64,000 bases of DNA, from assembly GCA_905250025.1 (NCBI GenBank), contig CAJNOJ010000070.1:149186-213185 (forward strand), given 5' to 3'. Of the stretch, positions 57,501 through 64,000 are shown one piece after another (positions within the stretch are counted from its first letter, which is position 1; every line of letters starts with the position of its first letter). The DNA is from Adineta ricciae. Lineage: Eukaryota > Rotifera > Eurotatoria > Adinetida > Adinetidae. The notes under the pieces are model-generated. The model was not told the origin of the DNA and searched no databases. It saw only the letters and a program-made list of their open reading frames with translations. Both the position numbers and the translations under genes were made by a program.

Positions 57501-60500
57501 ACCCTGAATTTGAATTTTACAAAAGCATTCCATTGTTTGCTCAATCTTGTTCAAAAGAACTGGAATACCAAAAAGAAAGCCTATTTTCGTCAGGTCAAAC
57601 CCATTGAACCTTACTGTTTTACAAATCTCATTGGCGTCCCTATCCGATTTCGCACTTGGATATCAGCAGAGCAGATGTTCTCGTCCAATGAACATTTTGT
57701 TGATCATAATCAAACTATTCCATTTTCTTTCCAAATCAAAACACGAAAGAATTCTGTTGTTACTTCTCTCTTTCAAACTGATCGTCGCGTGGAGATTGCT
57801 ATCGATGGATGGAAATGCTTACAACCAATCTCCATCGACCGTACCGGTACATTCTTTCGAATTGCTACTCCTACCGATGACAATTATCTGGTCCAGCCTA
57901 CCCTTGTTCTTATCCATATCGCTATGACCGAAAATTCCATTCGATCGATTACTATTAAGTCATCGATCGAAGTACGCAATCAATTGTTGAATGCAATCGA
58001 TGTTCGATGCGAATCACGGTCAAATCTAGTTCATGAATTTCGCTTGGAATCGAACGAAATGGGTTCGCTGCCGATTCAAATCTGTTCGATGCTAAAACAT
58101 ATTCAAGTCCGACCAGCTGATTTCGCTCTTGGCTTTTGTACTGAACCTATATCGTGGTTTGAAATTGAGCATCAAAATTTACCCAATTCAAAAAAGAAAA
58201 ACTCAAGGTAAGATCAGCGAACGGGAAAAGATTCACATATGTTTTTATCCTATAACTAGGAAAAGTTCTTCATCGGAAGAAAATCGAATTAATCGTCAAT
58301 CCTTATTCCGAATTTGCTCATTCGATGGCAAAGAAGCCGTGTATTATCTTTGTATCCAATCGAAACAGACTTTGCTTTCAACGTTTCAAGACGAAATACT
58401 TTCAGTCTATGAATTATCCATCCATCCTCCATTGACAATATGTAATTTACTACCGTGTTCATTGACTGTTACTATTCCTATTTGTCATCAAAAAATTCAA
58501 CTCGACGCATACAAATCCCATCGAGAGCATACGTTGAATCTTCTGAAAAACATTGATCTATTCTTTACAACCAATCTCTATCAAATGAATAAACCTTTTC
58601 AACTACCATCAATTCATGATCTTCATCAGAGGAAACATGCGCATCAACGGATTAGTTTTTATGATCGCAACCAAAGAGAATTATTCGTTGATGTCAACAT
58701 TGTCTGTATGATCGAATTTCGTGTGAAACTCTTCATATCTGTTCCATATATTCTCATCAACAGAAGTGGTAAGATTTCATCTCTCAGATGTTCTTCTTCA
58801 ACATTCTTTTCATGCGTTAGGTATTCCACTAATTTTCAAAGATTCAAACTCAAAAATGGAAACCGCTGGACAAACTGCAGAAGATGAACTGACGTTAAAT
58901 CGGGAACCACTTCTTTTCTCTTTTGATAATTCCAATCGTACCGACACATGCGTCATGCGAGTTGGTACATGTCTACAACGGCAACAAGATGGACGCTCAC
59001 AATGGTCGACAAAGTTCAGTTTACAGTCTGGCTCTACTCACCGACAGTTACAAGTTCGCTCAACGCATCGGTCGATGGACTGCACTTATTCGATCGCTGT
59101 GGATAGTCGATTGGGAAGTGGTTATCTGAAAAAAATTCACTTTATCTTCTTTAGTGCACGATATATGATCCATAATCAGTGTTCTCACGATCTATTAATC
59201 GCACAACGAGCAATTTCGCATGATGAATCGAATTATTTAAAAGTTGCTCAGCAAGCTACGGCTGCGTATCATTGGCCGCGTGCAGATTTGGAACAGTTAT
59301 TATGTGTTCAAATTCTTGACGAACAACAACGTCAATATGTGAATTGGTCAGGTGGTTTTTCAATCGATTCAACAAATGCATTTCATATTAATATGAGAGA
59401 CAAAATGAATCAATGTGTTCTACTTCACGTACAAGTTATCGAACGAAATGAAACTTACTTCGTCGTATTTATGGATGCCAACCGCATGCCAGCGCCTTTT
59501 CGAATCTCGAACCGATCGAATATATCAATTCAGTTTCAACAGACAGATATTCCACTCGAATCAACACATTTAACAACGGTGGTTGCTCCTCATCAATCGA
59601 TTGACTACGCCTGGGATGAACCGAAATTGAAACCATCATTAACTTGTTCAGTTGTTGATGGCACAAAAACAGCGTATGATCTTTTGAAATTAGGCTCCGC
59701 GGAAGAATTATACTATTATAATTATATTTATCTTGCTTTTCAAGCAACGTTCGAAGACGACAACTCGATTGCAACATCCGATTCACTATCGTGCAGATTG
59801 GTGATCGAGTGTGAAGATAATCGGGTGTTTCTAGCGCAATGTCAAGAAAGTAAACGTTCACAATTGTGGTATCTAACAGCTGATGGTCTCTTGATTCATA
59901 TTGGATCTACACCAGTGAATTCAAATGGAAGCAGAAAGAAGGATTTGTTTGATGATCTTCGACAAACGTATGTTTTGGATATTCGAGATTTATCGAACAC
60001 AGTAACAAAATGTTTTACTCAATTGACAGTAAGACGTTACGATCCGAAACGACTATCAACACAGTCATGGCAATTGACAGATCAAGGTTATTTGTGTCTA
60101 AGAGATAATACATCCATGTGTATACAAATCTTTGGTGAATTACAAACAAACTGTGATGTTCTACTCGGACCAACTATGTAAAATCTCGTGAAATCGATAA
60201 CCAGATAAATTTTATTTGTTTCTTTTTTAGAACAAATCCCAGTCAACTCCCGGTGCCTACTATGTATGTTCGTTCACATCCACGTTATTCAGGTTCAGGA
60301 GTGTTATATGCATGTGTCTTTGCTGATGGACCAACCAATGTTCTTGAAATTAACTCTGTTAAATCGACGGATGCATCAATTGTGACTGATACCATCTCGA
60401 AAGTGCTATCAACTATTTATCATGTTGATCTTCAACTCCCAGCAGGCGCTGGTATATCGGTTGTCAATTCTATGAATCATGAATCTGAAGAGCTGATCTA

Positions 60501-62456
60501 TATGTTCGTCGATCATATTCATATTCGATATAATGACGAAGGTCACGAACAATCGATTGAAGCAATGATTGATTCTCTGATTGTTAGTTAGAACTTTTTC
60601 AATTGCAGTCAGTATCAAATTCCTCTCTATTTAGATTTCGAATCAGTTGCTATCGACCAGCAAACCTCGTTTTCTCTATGCTGGTTTTACAGACAGTGCA
60701 GCGATTCATTTTGAAATCCATTGGCAAAAGCTGGATTTCAACTTCAAGTAAATAAAAAGCTTTTCATCGACACGGAATTCTTGTTTTGACTTCTATTTAG
60801 TCATCTACATATCATTCGTTCATGTCAAATTCAGATCAATTCAATTTCCATTCAACTCGACGAACTGCTCCTGTGGAAACTAATCGAATTCTTCGATATT
60901 AAAGTTTTTTCTCTATCTTCTTTAGTATATACACTAACCGGCATCAATAATATGAATACCTCTAATCGTAAAGTTGGCTTTAGTATCGATGATTACGAGA
61001 CCGATCGAATTCTTTCCTTATTAACTTCAACACATGCCACCCGGATTTATTTTAATGAATTGAATATTTCAGGAATCGATCTGAATTTAAGTGTCTCTTG
61101 CATATCCTCGAAACGACTTCTTTCCTCTTCGCTATTAGCTATCAAAAGACAAGCATCGTTCCCGCTTGTTCCATTTGAAAACGCTCAGATACATTTGAAA
61201 TCTTATGAACAAACACACATCTTAAACACTTACGATTTATTTCTTTTGTCCATTCTGACGCATTATATTCAGGTGTGTACGCGGCAAGCATTGAAGATCT
61301 TGGGCAGTGTAGATTTTCTTGGAAATCCGTCGGGATTTTTCCGTGACGTGACCGACGGCCTAGGTTGTCTCACCGACGAACGCGGTGTTGGTGAATCGGT
61401 GAAAAATATAGCACACGGTGTGGCTGACTCAACATCGAAAGTCACCGGATCGCTTTCACGTGAAATTGGTAAGTTGGTTTCCAACAACGAGCCAACCCAT
61501 CATCGACGAAATCCTACAACTGACAATAATCGAAGTGCGACATTCGGACAAGCCATACGTAATAGTACCGCTGACCTAGCTGCTGGATTTTATGGCGGGT
61601 TAACATCGATAATTAAACAACCGTATAAAGGTGCAGTTAAAGACGGTGTACCAGGACTTATGAAAGGCTTTGCTAAAGGTATTGTTGGAACAATCAGTAA
61701 GCCAGTTGTCGGCATACTTGATTTTACTAACGGAGTGGCAACAGTCATCAAAGATGGTGCGCGCCCGCCGAATCTAGCATTACAAACATGTCTTCGACCC
61801 ACGCGATGTCCAGCAAATGCTTTAGGTCTCTTGCAACCCTATAATCTGTTGGATGCTAAAGGACACAATTTATTGTACAAAATGAATAGTGGTAATTCAG
61901 CCGAACGATATATTTCACATTGTACAATTTCGACCACTGCAAACGAGACGTTTGAGAAAAAGTCAACGACTACAAGTAAAGCCACATCGGATCGTGTCGA
62001 TGTAAGCCATTTATGATTTCTTGTTTTTTTTTATGGATCATTTTCTCATTCAAAGGTAATGATTACCACCCAACGTGTTATCATATATAGAACTGATGAT
62101 AATCCTGATGTTTGCTCTTTTGAAATTATCAACAGTTATGATTTCGATATATCTATGACTGTCATTCCGATTGGTAAGTAGATTGCCGACAATTGAGCAT
62201 CGAATAAAATCTATTTTTCTTGTCAGAGGATGATCATGGCTCTTTTTATATCCAGTTTCTGTTCGATACGAGAACTGCATCACCGAAATCGAATGCTTTG
62301 CATCGTTGTGATACACTCGAGCAAGCTGCAATCCTCTCGCGAGATGTCCAACGTGCGCAAGAGATCTTTCAAGAAAACAAGATGCTCTACGTCGCATCCA
62401 ATGATGAAATCGAAGACGATTACAACGAGATTTTTGACGATCAACAAACAGACTAA
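51585..62456 (+). CDS. VPS13-family bridge-like lipid transfer protein (VPS13D-like features)
   Basis: Predicted 3500 aa in eight exons: 51585-58207, 58260-58768, 58821-60177, 60231-60582, 60635-60747, 60801-62001, 62056-62173, 62227-62456, all junctions in frame. I use the ATG at 51585 (MFETIIASFIKRYL), the canonical chorein start. The first exon alone encodes 2207 residues: chorein_N and the long groove of repeated beta-rich modules that carries phospholipids between membranes. Around residue 2300-2750 is the VAB/SHR-BD domain (LINRSGIPLIFKD, AGQTAEDEL, TYSIAVDSRLGSG, YMIHNQCSHDLLIAQR). A trefoil-like stretch follows (SQLWYLTADGLLIH, TQSWQLTDQGYLCL), as in VPS13D. The ATG_C-like Gly-rich helices (AAGFYGGLTSIIKQPYKGA, GLMKGFAKGIVGTISKP) and a C-terminal PH-like part complete it. 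No UBA domain noticed. Confidence 0.92.
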
Positions 62457-62667
62457 CATCTCAAAGAAAAACATTCAATCTAGTTAAATTTATTTATTCA
62501 TCATTTCCAAAGAACAAAAATGTAGCACAACCACAAAAAGAACAAAGTTTATATGAGACTATGTAACATCAAAGAAACAAAATTTTTAAAAGAGACCCTT
62601 CTTTGCCGTTTTTCTAAAAGAAAAAATAAGTCACATACTGATGAATTCATTCGAAATAGCACTTACG

Positions 62668-63797
62668 TTAGCGAACCGATATGATCAGCAAAACCAGTTT
62701 TTGTCAAACTTTCCTCCCATTCACGTTTACTACGTTCGAATTCGTCACGTTTCGATTGTAAACGTTCTTCTTCTTGCTGGATACTCAATCGATAAGTTTC
62801 CTGAGTTTTGAACACCTTCAAACAAAAGCAATTCATCAATCAGTCGTGTCAACATCGTTTTTCTTACATTCTGTTTGCTCTCCTCAAGTTTCTGCAACTT
62901 TTCCGTCACTTTCGATTGATAAACAGCTTCCATATCACGAGACATCTTCTCCAAACGACTTTCTGTTTCACTACGTTCATCTTCTAATTGCGAGAAAAAG
63001 TTCCTGAAAAGAAAAGACACAAGATCGAACTGTTAATTCCACATGCTCGGCTTTTTCTCACTTGTTAACTGATGCTGGTTGCAACGCTTTGCCGGTTTTT
63101 GTATCATTTCCGTTGAAAGCACTTAACTTTTTATAGCGATAGTTTTCATAATGAATGTTATGCGTCACATCACGTAGATCGTTCAAATTCGTTCGAATCA
63201 GCATACTCCGTAGAGCAATGAAATCACTGTGAACTTCATCTTCAACTAAAAATAACATTGATACATGAGTTTGTTTCATGTTGAGAACAAAAACACTTAC
63301 CATCAACAACTCCCCAAGCATATTGTCGCACACGTGTACGTTTACTTCCTTTCTCCAAAATGAAGTTACTTCCAACGACTGCAAAAGGGACTTTATCTTT
63401 ATAAATCTTCGTCAATTTGTTCTCGTCATCGTCATCACATTCAGGAAATTCATATAATTTCATTTTCTCGTTACTTATGTCTTGCATAATTGATCTCTTG
63501 AATAGACGTAATTCATCCGATGTTAATGTATCCGCTTTGGCAATAACAGGTATGATGTTCACTCGATCATGAAGACGTTTCATAAATTCAATGTCCAGTG
63601 GTTGAAGACTAATTGATCAAATAAATAAATAATTGTTTTCGGATAAAACAGTGACATACCTATGGCCAGTTGGTTGAATGAAGTAAAGGCAGCAATGAAC
63701 ACGATTATCTGTTATATGAGATTTACGAATAACTCGTGACTCTGCATTGAGATACTCTTCATATTTCGAATCGATGTAGTCGATGATTGGTTGCCAA
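62668..63797 (-). CDS. Septin, 3' part of gene (5' end beyond window)
   Basis: Filament-forming GTPase of the cytoskeleton. Readable exons on the minus strand run from about 63797 to the stop at 62668-62670: [16 protein letters not shown], then [28 protein letters not shown] (G4 motif AKAD), [17 protein letters not shown], the septin unique element ([29 protein letters not shown]), and a C-terminal coiled coil ([36 protein letters not shown]). Short introns separate these pieces. The P-loop and switch exons are upstream of 64000; at least 200 bp of intron precedes the first visible exon. Sequence type is closest to the SEPT2/SEPT6 groups with a coiled-coil tail. It is convergent with VPS13, 211 bp apart. 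Confidence 0.9.
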
Positions 63798-64000
63798 CTA
63801 AAGAGAAAGGAAAAGTGAATGAATGAAAATTTTCTCGTTTTTTTTTCTCAGAATAATGGATACGTGAACACCTCAATTATCGTAAGTGATCTTGATTCAG
63901 ACATTCAAAGGACAACATCCGTACTAATCCATTATCGAGTTAATAGACTTGATTTACGTAAGCAATATCGAGCAATTAGGACAAATAAACAGATGTAAAT

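Overview
This is a gene-dense nuclear segment of a small invertebrate, most likely a bdelloid rotifer (inference). The composition is AT-rich. Introns are very short (mostly 45-60 bp, one of about 37 bp) with GT...AG ends and split codons, and intergenic gaps are compact. The gene families also fit: ADP-ribosyltransferase/TPR proteins with a characteristic N-terminal domain, divergent rhodopsin-like GPCRs, F-box proteins, Hint-domain proteins with Thr-rich linkers, and intronless genes of bacterial flavour. Exon structures below were worked out by hand: splice ends were joined only where the reading frame and the family sequence both continued across the junction. No search or transcript data were used.

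Layout. 0-5.5 kb: F-box gene (-), intronless cytochrome P450 (+), three-exon ADP-ribosyltransferase (+). 6.9-11.7 kb: a 27-exon TRPM-type cation channel (+, about 1152 aa), convergent with an intronless GPCR (-). 13.6-21.4 kb: a small secreted Gln/Asn/Tyr-rich protein, a very long TPR protein with a dead ART-like domain, and a secreted GxGYxYP-type putative glycoside hydrolase (all +). 21.4-23.2 kb: secreted Cu/Zn superoxide dismutase and a two-TM protein with a C-terminal zinc ribbon (both -). 24.4-30.4 kb: DUF985 cupin, ABHD13/Bem46-like hydrolase, tRNA-like element (-), SDR oxidoreductase with signal peptide, and an ARF GTPase fused to two copies of an unnamed domain. 30.6-38.4 kb: claudin-like tetraspan protein (-), long gene-poor stretch, GPI-anchored Ly6-like protein (+), six-cysteine secreted peptide (-), membrane-anchored SAM methyltransferase (-). 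40.8-44.4 kb: two tandem AADAC/HSL-type lipases and a decayed third copy (all -). 45.0-46.9 kb: a degenerate matrixin domain read in frame into a NAPE-PLD-like phospholipase (+). 47-51 kb: GPCR (-), then a Hint-domain pseudogene (+). 51.6-62.5 kb: an eight-exon VPS13-family lipid-transfer protein of about 3500 aa (+). 62.7-64 kb: 3' part of a septin gene (-), truncated by the window edge.

The genes do not form an operon or pathway. The themes are lipid handling (VPS13, NAPE-PLD-like, three lipase copies, ABHD13-like), membrane signalling (TRPM, two GPCRs, Ly6-like, claudin-like) and repeated loss of catalytic residues in otherwise intact proteins: the ART-like domain, the matrixin domain, the ARF switch-II glutamine and the SOD arginine. 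The most novel-looking items are the matrixin/NAPE-PLD fusion with His-to-Tyr zinc ligands, the ARF fusion, and the catalytic/non-catalytic pair of ART-TPR proteins.
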